Below are positions 35,880 through 43,616 of a DNA stretch of 64,000 bases, in pieces. The stretch is taken from positions 1,674,001 through 1,738,000 of the forward strand of contig NZ_CP025249.1 in NCBI RefSeq assembly GCF_009930875.1, in the 5' to 3' direction. Origin of the DNA: Actinomyces sp. 432 (GTDB taxonomy: Bacteria > Actinomycetota > Actinomycetes > Actinomycetales > Actinomycetaceae). Position 1 is the first letter of the stretch. Each line of letters opens with the position of its first letter. The translations under genes were made by a program, and so were the position numbers. The notes under the pieces are model-generated. The model ran no database searches. It was given only the letters and a program-made list of their open reading frames with translations, and was not told the origin of the DNA.

Positions 35880-36661
35880 CGCTCCCCCTCCCCGCGCTCC
35901 GCCCGCCGGACGACGTCGAGGAAGGCGGCGTCGAGGGTGTCGGCGCCGGTGCGCGCCAGCAGCTCGCTCGCGGTCGTGGAGGCCAGGAAGCGGCCGGCGC
36001 GCATGAGCAGCACGCGATCGCAGCGCAGGGCCTCGTCCATGACGTGGCTGGACACCAGCAGGGTGGCGCCCGCATCGGCCAGATCCCGGAAGGTCGCCCA
36101 CAGCCCCTCCCGGGTCAGTGGGTCCAGGCCGACCGTCGGTTCGTCGAGTATCAGCAGTTCCGGTCCGGCCACCAGGGCGCAGGCGAGCGAGACCCGACCG
36201 GTCTCGCCGCCGGAGAAGGTACTCACGCGCCGGTCGGCCAGATCGGTCAGGCCCACCGTGTCCAGCACCTCGTCGATGTCGCGGGCGCGCCGACCGGCCA
36301 GTGCGGCGAAGTAGCGCAGGTTCTCGCGGGCGGTCAGGTCCCTGTACACGGCCGCCGCCTGCGTCACATAGCCGACCCGGTTGCGGACGGCGGGAGCACC
36401 CGGCAGCTTCCCCAGCACTTCAACCGCGCCTTCGTAGTGCTGTACGCCGACGAGGACGCGCATCAGGGTGGTCTTGCCGCAGCCCGAGGGGCCGAGCAGG
36501 CCGATGATGGAGCCGGGGCGCAGCTCCAGATCCAGGCCGTGCAGGATCTCGTTGCCGCCGCGACGCACCCGCAGCCCACGAACGCGAACAGCGCTCGGGG
36601 ACGCGACCGCTCCGGTAGGCGCGCGGCCACCGCGGCGGGTACTCCACCCGTTTTTCATCAT
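35876..36661 (-). CDS. ABC-2 exporter ATP-binding protein
   Basis: A 261-residue ATPase: Walker A LLGPSGCGKTTLMRVLVG, Q-loop YVTQAAAVYRDLTARENLRYF, signature FSGGETGRVSLACAL, Walker B LLILDEPTVGLDPLTREGL, H-loop SSHVMDEA. The signature has Glu-Thr-Gly where most have Gln-x-x. ATG 36661 or 36658 is the likely start, because codons further upstream lie in a duplicated non-coding segment (36679-36769). It pairs with the permease downstream and the TetR regulator upstream. Confidence 0.9.
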   Translation of the reverse strand: MMKNGWSTRRGGRAPTGAVASPSAVRVRGLRVRRGGNEILHGLDLELRPGSIIGLLGPSGCGKTTLMRVLVGVQHYEGAVEVLGKLPGAPAVRNRVGYVTQAAAVYRDLTARENLRYFAALAGRRARDIDEVLDTVGLTDLADRRVSTFSGGETGRVSLACALVAGPELLILDEPTVGLDPLTREGLWATFRDLADAGATLLVSSHVMDEALRCDRVLLMRAGRFLASTTASELLARTGADTLDAAFLDVVRRAERGEGER

Positions 36662-36678
36662 GCGATGAATATAGGGGC

Positions 36679-36769
36679 GCCATACCTGCAAGGCAAGGCC
36701 CTCCTGCCTGCGTCTCCGCGCACTTGCCGAGCATCGTGTGCCATCCCTGTACGGCAAGGCCGCCCCGCC
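36679..36769. repeat. Duplicated 30-bp segment upstream of the ABC ATPase gene
   Basis: Two direct copies, 36679-36708 and 36740-36769, match at 24 of 30 bases (gccat-cctg-a-ggcaaggcc core), 61 bases apart. They lie between the TetR gene and the ATPase start and may be binding sites for the TetR protein. Confidence 0.55.
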
Positions 36770-36808
36770 TTGTGCGCGCAAACTCCCGGCGACTCAGCCT
36801 GCGGCTCC

Positions 36809-37462
36809 CTAGGCCCGGGAGTCGGAGTCGGTAGCGTCGAGTTGCCCACTGGCGACGCCGTCTTGTCCGCCGAGCTCGCCGGTCAGGTAGTGCTGGATCA
36901 CCGGCCCGACGGCGGCCGCAAGTTCCTCCGGGCTCGCGGCGGATACGGCGTCGAGGCGGGCGACCCAGCGCGTCATGCCCAGTCCCACCAGGTGGCCCGC
37001 AACCAGTTGGGAGCGCAGGCGGACTCGGTCTGGGGCTACTTTCGCGACCAGCGGGGTTATCAGAGCGCCGACCACGAGTTCACGCACTCGCCCCACCATG
37101 CCCTCGTTGGTCAGTGCCGCGCGCAGCAGCGCAGAGAAGCGGTCCTGGCCCATGCGATCCCACTGAGTGATGAACACGCGCACCAGTGCCCCTCCCTGCT
37201 GACAGGCGGGCAGGCGTCGGACTTCGTCAAGCGCACTCGGGTCCATCGGCGGCCCGTCTGGCCCGTCATAGACCGCCTTCACGAACAGGTCGGAGCGCTC
37301 CGGGAAGTAGTGGTGCACCAGTGCCGGATCGACGCCCGCCTCGCGTGCAATGCCGCGCAGCGAGGTGTTGTAGCCGTCGCGGGCGAAGGCGGCGCGGGCC
37401 GCCTCCAGAATCGCCCGCCGGGCATCCGGGCTCCCGGCCCGCCTACGACCCCGCGTGCCCAT
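36809..37462 (-). CDS. TetR-family transcriptional regulator
   Basis: A 217-residue regulator. The N-terminal HTH reads ARRAILEAARAAFARDGYNTSLRGIAREAGVDPALVHHYF, a textbook TetR DNA-binding domain, followed by a ligand-binding helical domain. ATG 37462 has gagg upstream. It lies 147 bases upstream of the ABC-2 ATPase gene on the same strand and most likely represses the exporter until a toxic ligand binds. The duplicated element in the gap is the best operator candidate. Confidence 0.92.
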   Translation of the reverse strand: MGTRGRRRAGSPDARRAILEAARAAFARDGYNTSLRGIAREAGVDPALVHHYFPERSDLFVKAVYDGPDGPPMDPSALDEVRRLPACQQGGALVRVFITQWDRMGQDRFSALLRAALTNEGMVGRVRELVVGALITPLVAKVAPDRVRLRSQLVAGHLVGLGMTRWVARLDAVSAASPEELAAAVGPVIQHYLTGELGGQDGVASGQLDATDSDSRA

Positions 37463-37568
37463 CTCACCCTCCTGCGCGACTATTGATAGGTCGAAGGATA
37501 CGTTCGGTGTCGCCCTGCTGCCGAGCTTCAGCAGACAACCGCCACCCACCGACACGGCGTCCGCACCC

Positions 37569-37710
37569 AAAAGTGTCCATCTCTCGCCACTTTCAGATAT
37601 CGACTCAGCGGATCCCGCAACAACAACGGCTCTATAGCAGGCACAACTGTGGTTCCTCCGGCGAACGAATGGGCACCGCACCGTCAAAGTGGCGACGGAT
37701 GGACACTTTT
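37569..37710. mobile_element. MITE-like element with 25-bp terminal inverted repeats
   Basis: Terminal repeats at 37569-37593 and 37686-37710 are inverted copies with 23 of 25 matches (aaaagtgtccat at each outer end). The 92-base interior has no coding frame or internal symmetry. The layout is that of a small non-autonomous transposon, but no clear target duplication is seen. It lies between the TetR promoter region and a decayed dehydrogenase gene. Confidence 0.6.
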
Positions 37711-37734
37711 CCGCCGAACACACCCCACCCGAGC

Positions 37735-38000
37735 TCACGCACCGACCGATCCGGCCACGTCGCAGACGAGCTTGCCGATCTGGTGGCCCCGGGCGAGTCG
37801 GGCGTAGGCGGCGGGCACCTCGTCCAGCGGCATAGTCTCAGCCACGCAGGTGTTAAGCCTCCCGCCAGCGACGAGCTCCAGCAGCTCGGCAAGCATGGCG
37901 GCCAGGTCGGGCCGCCCGTCATAAAGGCCGGGCCGCCGGTGAGGGCGAGCGCACCCAGTTTCGCGCCGTCGCCGACGCTCGTGCGGCCGGTGAGTCATGG
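37735..38000 (-). pseudogene. Remnant of a zinc-binding (MDR) dehydrogenase
   Basis: Only the C-terminal end of a medium-chain dehydrogenase/quinone oxidoreductase is left: GAKLGALALTGGPA in one frame, then LYDGRPDLAAMLAELLELV, GGRLNTC, MPLDEVPAAYARLARGHQIGKLV in another. One base is missing near 37925. An in-frame stop lies upstream near 38003, and no N-terminal Rossmann part remains. It is clearly non-functional. Confidence 0.65.
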
Positions 38001-38084
38001 ACAGTAATAGGCGCGGCCCTCGGTGTCTCGAAGCAGGCCGCGCACAAGCGTTTCGGCCACTCGTCCCCCTGCTAGAGACCCGCC

Positions 38085-38957
38085 TCAGCCCCACAGGCCG
38101 GCGCGCTGCGCGAGGACCGCGAGCGCCACCGGCCCGGCCGAAGCCGTACGCAGCACATGCGGCCCCAGACGCACCGTGGTCGCCCCGGCATTCTCCAGCG
38201 CCGCCACCTCTGCGGGGCTGATCCCGCCCTCGGGCCCGACGACGACGGCGAGCACCGGCACCTCTCCCGCACCGCCAGCACCCCCCTGATGGTCGCCCTC
38301 GGTTGTGCCAGCCGCTTCCGATGCCGCCGCTCCCACGCGCATCTCCGGCAGCGCCACGTCGCCGACCGGCCTGGTCGCCTCCTCGTGCAGGATCAGCACC
38401 GTCCCGCCGGCCTCGCACACCTGACGCACCCAGTCGGTCAGCTCGGCGGTGGTGAGCAGCTCCGCGATCTCGGGCACGCGCGCCCGCCTCGCCTGCTTGG
38501 CGGCCTCGCGGGCGGCTGCCTGCCAGCGCTGACGCCCACGGGCAGCCTTCACACCCCGCCACACCGCCACGCAGCGCTCAGCCGACCAGGGCACGATCAG
38601 GTCCGCACCGACTTCGGTGGAGGTCTCCACCGCCTGCTCGTCACGCCCGCCCTTGGCCAGCGCCTGCACCAGCGCTAGGCGTGGCACCGCCTGGGGTTCC
38701 GCCAGTCGTTCAGCCACGCGTACGGCCAACCGCTCTCGGCGCCCCCCTTCTGCGACGGCGTCGGTCACCTCACATACCAGTCGTAGGCCGGCGCCGTCGA
38801 CCAGGTCCACCCGTTCTCCCGGTCGCAGCCGCCGCACGGACACCGCATGGTGCGCCTCAGGGCCAACCAGCGTGAGCAGGCTCCCCGGACCCGCCGTGTC
38901 GGCCGCCCCGGCGGGCTCGACGGTTTCGGGAGTGAAAACGAATACAGGCGCGGTCAC
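38085..38957 (-). CDS. rsmE: 16S rRNA m3U1498 methyltransferase
   Basis: A 290-residue SPOUT methyltransferase that methylates U1498 of 16S rRNA. An N-terminal PUA-like domain (VGPEAHHAVSVRRLRPGERVDLVDG) precedes the knot domain with QALAKGGRDEQAVETSTEVGADLIVPW, SAERCV and the SAM-binding VVVGPEGGISPAEVAAL, then LGPHVLRTASAGPVAL. An Ala/Gly-rich insert lies before the last knot strand. The start is probably GTG 38957, whose gaggag adjoins the codon unusually closely. It follows dnaJ/hrcA in many actinobacteria, but here yggS intervenes. Confidence 0.93.
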   Translation of the reverse strand: MTAPVFVFTPETVEPAGAADTAGPGSLLTLVGPEAHHAVSVRRLRPGERVDLVDGAGLRLVCEVTDAVAEGGRRERLAVRVAERLAEPQAVPRLALVQALAKGGRDEQAVETSTEVGADLIVPWSAERCVAVWRGVKAARGRQRWQAAAREAAKQARRARVPEIAELLTTAELTDWVRQVCEAGGTVLILHEEATRPVGDVALPEMRVGAAASEAAGTTEGDHQGGAGGAGEVPVLAVVVGPEGGISPAEVAALENAGATTVRLGPHVLRTASAGPVALAVLAQRAGLWG

Positions 38958-39012
38958 CTCCTCAGGGTACGTTGGCCGACGCGCCCACACCGCAGTGCTA
39001 GCGTCACGGAAC

Positions 39013-39861
39013 ATGACCGATCCCGCGCCCGTAGCGCCCTCCCCGAAGCCCGCCGCCCCGTCATCCGCACTCCCGCCCACTGATCACGAAGCCGCGGGCC
39101 CACTGACTGAGTCGGCGGCGCCGAATGCCACCACCATCGAAGACTTCCGACGCAACCTTGCCGCCGTGCGCGCCCGCATCGACGCCGCCGCCCGCGCGGC
39201 CGGCCGGGATCCGGCCGAGATCCGGCTGCTGCCGGTGTCCAAGACGGTACCGGAGGAGCGGCTGCGGGCCGCCTACGCCGCCGGCATCACCCAGATGGGC
39301 GAGAACAAGGTGCAGGAGGCCAAGCGGAAGGCTACGAATCTGGCCGACCTGGGCATCCACTGGGCGCTGATCGGCCACCTGCAGACCAATAAGGCCAGGG
39401 ATGCGGCCGCCTTCGCCGACGAGTTCCAGGCGCTGGACTCGCTGCGCGTGGCCGAGGCCCTCGACCGGCGGCTGCAGGCGGCCGGCCGCGGCCTGGACGT
39501 GTACGTGCAGGTCAACTCCTCCGGTGAGCCCTCCAAGTTCGGCCTGGAGCCGGACGCCGTGGCGGATTTCCTGGCGGCCCTGCCGGCCTACTCCTCCCTG
39601 CGGGTGCGCGGCCTGATGACGCTGGCCGCACATACCGACGACGCCGACCGCATCCGTGAGTGCTTCCGGATCATGCGCTCCCTGCGAGACGCCGGCCTGC
39701 AGGCGGGCACCGTAGGCGACGGGCAGCTGTCCATGGGCATGAGCGGCGACTTCGAGCTGGCGATCGCCGGCGGCTCGACGTGCGTGCGCGTGGGCCAGGC
39801 GATCTTCGGGGCGCGCCCCGCCACGGATTCGCCGCAGCGGCCTGCAAGCAGTGCCCATTAG
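39013..39861 (+). CDS. YggS-family pyridoxal-phosphate homeostasis protein
   Basis: A 282-residue single-domain PLP-binding protein of alanine racemase fold III. The PLP lysine is Lys77 in LLPVSKTVPEERL. GENKVQEAKRK, HWALIGHLQTNKAR, YVQVNSSGEPSKFG and LSMGMSGDFELAIAGGSTCVRVGQAIFG complete the family pattern. A Pro/Ala-rich tail of about 38 residues precedes the domain, so the true start could be further in. It is divergent from rsmE by 55 bases and convergent with dnaJ. Confidence 0.94.
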   Translation: MTDPAPVAPSPKPAAPSSALPPTDHEAAGPLTESAAPNATTIEDFRRNLAAVRARIDAAARAAGRDPAEIRLLPVSKTVPEERLRAAYAAGITQMGENKVQEAKRKATNLADLGIHWALIGHLQTNKARDAAAFADEFQALDSLRVAEALDRRLQAAGRGLDVYVQVNSSGEPSKFGLEPDAVADFLAALPAYSSLRVRGLMTLAAHTDDADRIRECFRIMRSLRDAGLQAGTVGDGQLSMGMSGDFELAIAGGSTCVRVGQAIFGARPATDSPQRPASSAH

Positions 39862-39911
39862 GCGCCCGCGGGCGGTCCGGCAGCGGCCAGGCCGCCGCCG
39901 CGCGCGGCCGG

Positions 39912-41033
39912 TCAGCGGCCGGAGAGCTTCTCCTTGAGCTTGCCCATGACTGACTCGTCCTTGGGCGCCTCGTATCCGTCCTCCCCGCGCAGTGAGGCCA
40001 GCTCGGTCAGCAGGGCACGCTGCCGGTCGTTCAGGCGGGTGGGGGTCTCCACCACGATCTGTACGCGCAGGTCGCCGCGGCCGGGCCGGCGCAGCCGCCC
40101 CACGCCCAGGCCAGACAGGACGATCTCGTCCCCTCCCTGGGTGCCGGCGCGCACGGAGACGCTGCGGTCGCCGTCGAAGGTCTCCAGCGGGAAGGTGGCG
40201 CCGAGCGCGGCAGCGGTCATGGGCACGCGCAACTCGGTGTAGAGGTCGTCGCCCTCGCGGGTGAAGGACTCGTGCTCCCTCTCGTGGATCTCCACGTACA
40301 GGTCGCCGTTGGGGCCGCCGGCGGGTCCGGCCTCGCCGCGCCCGCCCATACGGATGCGAGTGCCGGTGGACACCCCGGCGGGGATGTTGATGTCAATGGG
40401 AGTGCGCACGTGCTTGCGGCCCTCGCCGTCGCACTCCTTGCAGGGGGAGGCGATCACGGTGCCGTAGCCCTGGCAGCGCGGGCAGGGGCTGGAGGTAACC
40501 ACATTGCCCAGCAGGGACCGTTGCATGCGCTGGACGGAGCCCTGCCCATTGCACTCGGCGCAGGTGACCGGGGAGGTGCCCGGGGCACAGCAGGAGCCGT
40601 TGCAGGTATCGCACGTGACGTAGGTGTCCATGGTGACGGTCTTGGTGGTGCCGAAGACGACGTCGGCCAGGTCCACGTCCACGGCCAGCAGTGAGTCCTG
40701 GCCGCGGCGGGTGCGGGAGGCCGGCCCGCGGGAGGCGGCGCCCCCGAAGAAAGCCTGCTGGAACAGGTCTGAGAAGCTGCCGAAGTCCCCGGTGAAGCCG
40801 CCGCCGAAGCCGTTGTTGCCGTGCAGGGCGTCCTCGCCGCCCAGGTCGTACATCTTGCGCTTCTCTGAGTCCGAGAGGACCTCGTAGGCGGTGGATACCT
40901 TCTTGAACTCGTCCTCGTGCCCCGGTCCGGCGACATCGGGGTGCAGCTGGCGGGCCTTCTTGCGGTAGGCCTTCTTGATCTCCTCGGCCGTGGCCTGACG
41001 GGTTACGCCGAGGACGTCGTAGTAGTCGCTCAC
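39912..41033 (-). CDS. dnaJ: Chaperone protein DnaJ (type I)
   Basis: A 373-residue type I J-protein. The J domain is at 1-70 with the HPD motif ([10 protein letters not shown]), followed by a Gly/Phe-rich linker ([15 protein letters not shown]). The zinc-binding domain has four CxxCxGxG-like repeats, of which the first is irregular (CDTCNGSC). The C-terminal substrate domain follows. It stimulates DnaK ATPase. Being encoded after hrcA and controlled by CIRCE, it is likely the actinobacterial DnaJ2 type. GTG start, 44 bases after hrcA. Confidence 0.95.
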   Translation of the reverse strand: MSDYYDVLGVTRQATAEEIKKAYRKKARQLHPDVAGPGHEDEFKKVSTAYEVLSDSEKRKMYDLGGEDALHGNNGFGGGFTGDFGSFSDLFQQAFFGGAASRGPASRTRRGQDSLLAVDVDLADVVFGTTKTVTMDTYVTCDTCNGSCCAPGTSPVTCAECNGQGSVQRMQRSLLGNVVTSSPCPRCQGYGTVIASPCKECDGEGRKHVRTPIDINIPAGVSTGTRIRMGGRGEAGPAGGPNGDLYVEIHEREHESFTREGDDLYTELRVPMTAAALGATFPLETFDGDRSVSVRAGTQGGDEIVLSGLGVGRLRRPGRGDLRVQIVVETPTRLNDRQRALLTELASLRGEDGYEAPKDESVMGKLKEKLSGR

Positions 41034-41077
41034 GCTTGCTGGTGTTCCTTCATGGTGGGGTTGTGTGGGTGGCCGGC

Positions 41078-42139
41078 TCAGCCCGCGGCGGTTTCAGAGT
41101 CGGTAAGGAATCTGGACAGGTAGCGGGCGACGGCGCGGACAGCCGCCATGGTGGCCGGGTAGTCCATACGGGTTGGGCCGATGACGCCCAAGTGGGCGAC
41201 TGCGTCTCCCGGTCCGTAGGCGGCGGAGACCACGGAGGCCTCTGCCAGGGCATCCTCGTGCGTCTCCGAGCCGATCCGCACGGTGGTACCGGTGTCATCC
41301 TCCTCACCGATGCGGGCGGCGTCAGCGGAGCTGAACAGCCGCAGCAGCACCACCTGCTCCTCAACCGCGTCCAGGAGTGCGCCGATGGCGGTGAAGTCCA
41401 GGGAGCGGGCGAGGTTAGCGGTGCCTGCAACCACGATGCGCTCCTCGGCGTCGGGGCGCAGCGCGGCGATCAGCTCATCGGTGACGGCCGCCAGTACGGC
41501 CCGCTCGTCGTCGGGAGCCTGCTCGGCAAGCGCCGCGAGCACCGGAACGACCTCGGCTGCGCGCCGACCTACCAGGGCGGTATTCAGTCGCAGGCGCAGC
41601 CGCTCCAGCACTGCGGGGTCGACCAGCCCGTCGGGGCCGCGTCCGGACAGGCCGACGGTGCGCTGCTCCACCCGGCCGGTGTCGGTGATGATGATCAGCA
41701 GTAGGCGGGTGGGTCCCAGGGCCACCAGCTCCAGGTGGCGCAGGGTGGTGCGGCGCAGGCTGGGGTACTCGACGACGGCGAGCTGCCCGGTCAGCTGCGC
41801 CAGCGCGCGCACGGTGCGGGCGACCACCTGCTCCAGGTCCACAGCCCCGGAGAGCAGGGCGTTGATGGCGGCCCGCTCGGGAGCGGACAGGGGCTTGATG
41901 CGCGCGACCTCGTCGACGAAGCGGCGGTAGCCCTTCTCGGTGGGGACGCGGCCGGCACTGGTGTGCGGCTGGTGGATATAGCCCTCATCCTCCAAGGTGG
42001 CCATATCGTTGCGGATGGTGGCCGGAGACACGCCCAGCTGGTAGCGCTCCACCAGGGCGCGGGAGCCGACCGGCTCGCGGGTGCGTACATAGTCGGTGAC
42101 GATGGCGGACAGCACCTTCAGACGGCGATCGTCCGACAT
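41078..42139 (-). CDS. hrcA: Heat-inducible transcription repressor HrcA
   Basis: A 353-residue repressor. The winged helix is at about 1-75 ([27 protein letters not shown]), followed by [18 protein letters not shown] and the dimerisation and inserted domains. It binds CIRCE, and a matching site lies 87 bases upstream of its own start, so hrcA-dnaJ is autoregulated and induced by heat. ATG 42139 is preceded by gagagcc and aaggag. Confidence 0.96.
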   Translation of the reverse strand: MSDDRRLKVLSAIVTDYVRTREPVGSRALVERYQLGVSPATIRNDMATLEDEGYIHQPHTSAGRVPTEKGYRRFVDEVARIKPLSAPERAAINALLSGAVDLEQVVARTVRALAQLTGQLAVVEYPSLRRTTLRHLELVALGPTRLLLIIITDTGRVEQRTVGLSGRGPDGLVDPAVLERLRLRLNTALVGRRAAEVVPVLAALAEQAPDDERAVLAAVTDELIAALRPDAEERIVVAGTANLARSLDFTAIGALLDAVEEQVVLLRLFSSADAARIGEEDDTGTTVRIGSETHEDALAEASVVSAAYGPGDAVAHLGVIGPTRMDYPATMAAVRAVARYLSRFLTDSETAAG

Positions 42140-42225
42140 GGGGCTCTCCTTCCTCGTCTGCGGTGCGGCCTTGGCGCGGCGGGCGTCCCTGCCGACGCGC
42201 TCGGCCGCAGCACTGGCCGGTGTGG

Positions 42226-42252
42226 TTAGCACTCCTGGTACTTGAGTGCCAT
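42226..42252 (-). promoter_or_regulatory. CIRCE operator of the hrcA-dnaJ operon
   Basis: ttagcactc (42226-42234), a 9-base spacer, then gagtgccat (42244-42252). This matches the CIRCE consensus TTAGCACTC-N9-GAGTGCTAA at 16 of 18 positions, with the two deviations in the far half-site. It is placed upstream of hrcA. Confidence 0.92.
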
Positions 42253-42315
42253 CCTACGCCGCGGTGCGGCGAGTCAGCAGGGCCAATCGCGTGACCTTCC
42301 CCTACCGTGCCCTGA

Positions 42316-43422
42316 GTGAACACGACACCGTCCCGCCGACTGGGCCCCGTCCCCGGGTCCACCGCCGCCCGCCGTCAGGCCCTGCGTGAGCAGGCCGCCC
42401 GCCAGCAGGCCGCTTCACAGCGCAAAGACGGTCCGGCGGGCGCGGGCGGTGCCGCCACGGCCTCCAGGAGGTCCACGGCGGGAGGCGGTGGCCGGGCCGA
42501 TGCCACTGCCTCGCCCGCGCGTCCCTCGGCGGGCAACCGGTATGGCGGGGACGTGCTGTCGGTGGACCCGCATCGCGTGGGCCCGACGGCGGTGCGACCA
42601 GAGTCGGTGCATGTGCACCTCAAGCGCGGCATGGTGCTGGAGGACCGCCAGACCGGATTCGTGGGAGCGGCTGTAGCCGTGGAGAAGTCCGGGGGCAAGC
42701 ACCTGGTGGTCCTGGAGGACCGGCGGGGCGTACGGCGCGCCTTCCCGCTCGGTCCGGGCTTCTGGCTGGAGGGGCGGCCCGTAATCCTGGATCCGCCCGC
42801 CCCGCGCAAGCGTCCACCCGCCGGTCCGGTCAGTGCCGGCGGGCGCAGGCTGACCGCCTCGGGCTCCTACGCCGTTGAGGGCGAGCGGGCCCGGGTGGCG
42901 CGAGCCTCGCGGATCTGGGTGGAGGGCAGGCACGACGCCGAGCTGGTGGAGAAGGTGTGGGGCGATGACCTGCGCCATGAGGGCGTGGTGGTGCTCATGC
43001 TTGAGGGGGTCGACAACCTCGAGGAGGCAATGGCCCAGTTCGGGCCGGCGCCGCAGCGGCGGGCAGGTGTGCTCGTGGACCACCTGGTGCCAGGTTCTAA
43101 GGAGTCGCGCATCGCCGAGCAGGTACGGTCTATGCCGGGCGGGGAGAACGTGCTGATCCTCGGCCACCCGTATGTGGATGTGTGGCAGGCGGTGCGGCCT
43201 GACCGGCTGGGGCTGCGGGCCTGGCCGGAGATTCCTCGCGGCACGGACATCAAGCACGGAACCCTGGAGGCTCTCGGGTGGCCGCATGCCGACCAGGCCG
43301 ATATCGCGCGCGGCTGGCAGCGGATCCTGGCCACGGTGCGCTCGTATAAGGACCTGGAGCCGAGCCTGCTGGGTCGCATGGAGGAGCTGATCGACTTCGT
43401 CACCGCCCCCGGCACCCACTGA
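42316..43422 (+). CDS. DUF3097 family protein
   Basis: A 368-residue actinobacterial protein of unknown function. A basic, Ala-rich tail of about 70 residues precedes a beta-rich domain (VHVHLKRGMVLEDRQTGFVGAAVAVE) and a C-terminal domain with RIWVEGRHDAELVEKVWGDD, VVVLMLEGVDNLEEAM and AGVLVDHLVPGSKESRIAEQV. The VEGxxDAELVEKVWG and VDHLVPGSKE segments look like the Glu and Asp motifs of a TOPRIM fold. That is my inference, not an established assignment. GTG start. It is divergent from hrcA with the CIRCE site between them. Confidence 0.85.
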   Translation: MNTTPSRRLGPVPGSTAARRQALREQAARQQAASQRKDGPAGAGGAATASRRSTAGGGGRADATASPARPSAGNRYGGDVLSVDPHRVGPTAVRPESVHVHLKRGMVLEDRQTGFVGAAVAVEKSGGKHLVVLEDRRGVRRAFPLGPGFWLEGRPVILDPPAPRKRPPAGPVSAGGRRLTASGSYAVEGERARVARASRIWVEGRHDAELVEKVWGDDLRHEGVVVLMLEGVDNLEEAMAQFGPAPQRRAGVLVDHLVPGSKESRIAEQVRSMPGGENVLILGHPYVDVWQAVRPDRLGLRAWPEIPRGTDIKHGTLEALGWPHADQADIARGWQRILATVRSYKDLEPSLLGRMEELIDFVTAPGTH

Positions 43423-43447
43423 TAACGCGCCCTCCTCCCTGCTCCCG

Positions 43448-43480
43448 CACCCAAATGCCGAGATCGGTAGAAGTAGCACC
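43448..43480. repeat. Copy 4 of the dispersed 23-bp repeat, one and a half units
   Basis: ccaaatgccgagatcggtag ending at 43470, then aagtagcacc. It matches the last units of the zur-side copy. It lies between DUF3097 and the tannase-like gene, both on the plus strand. Confidence 0.65.
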
Positions 43481-43616
43481 TACCACTGGGCATGGCCGCA
43501 TCCCCACGAGCCATGCAGCCTCATAAGCGACTCACAGCAAAATCCCCGGGTGCCGCTCAGAAGACACCGGTTGCATCCTGCCTGTCACCCTGACGTCGAC
43601 TGGAAGGAATCCGACG

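Noticed and set aside
38000..38084. Further parts of the dehydrogenase remnant
   Set aside because: An in-frame stop near 38003 and loss of similarity show that the remnant ends there.
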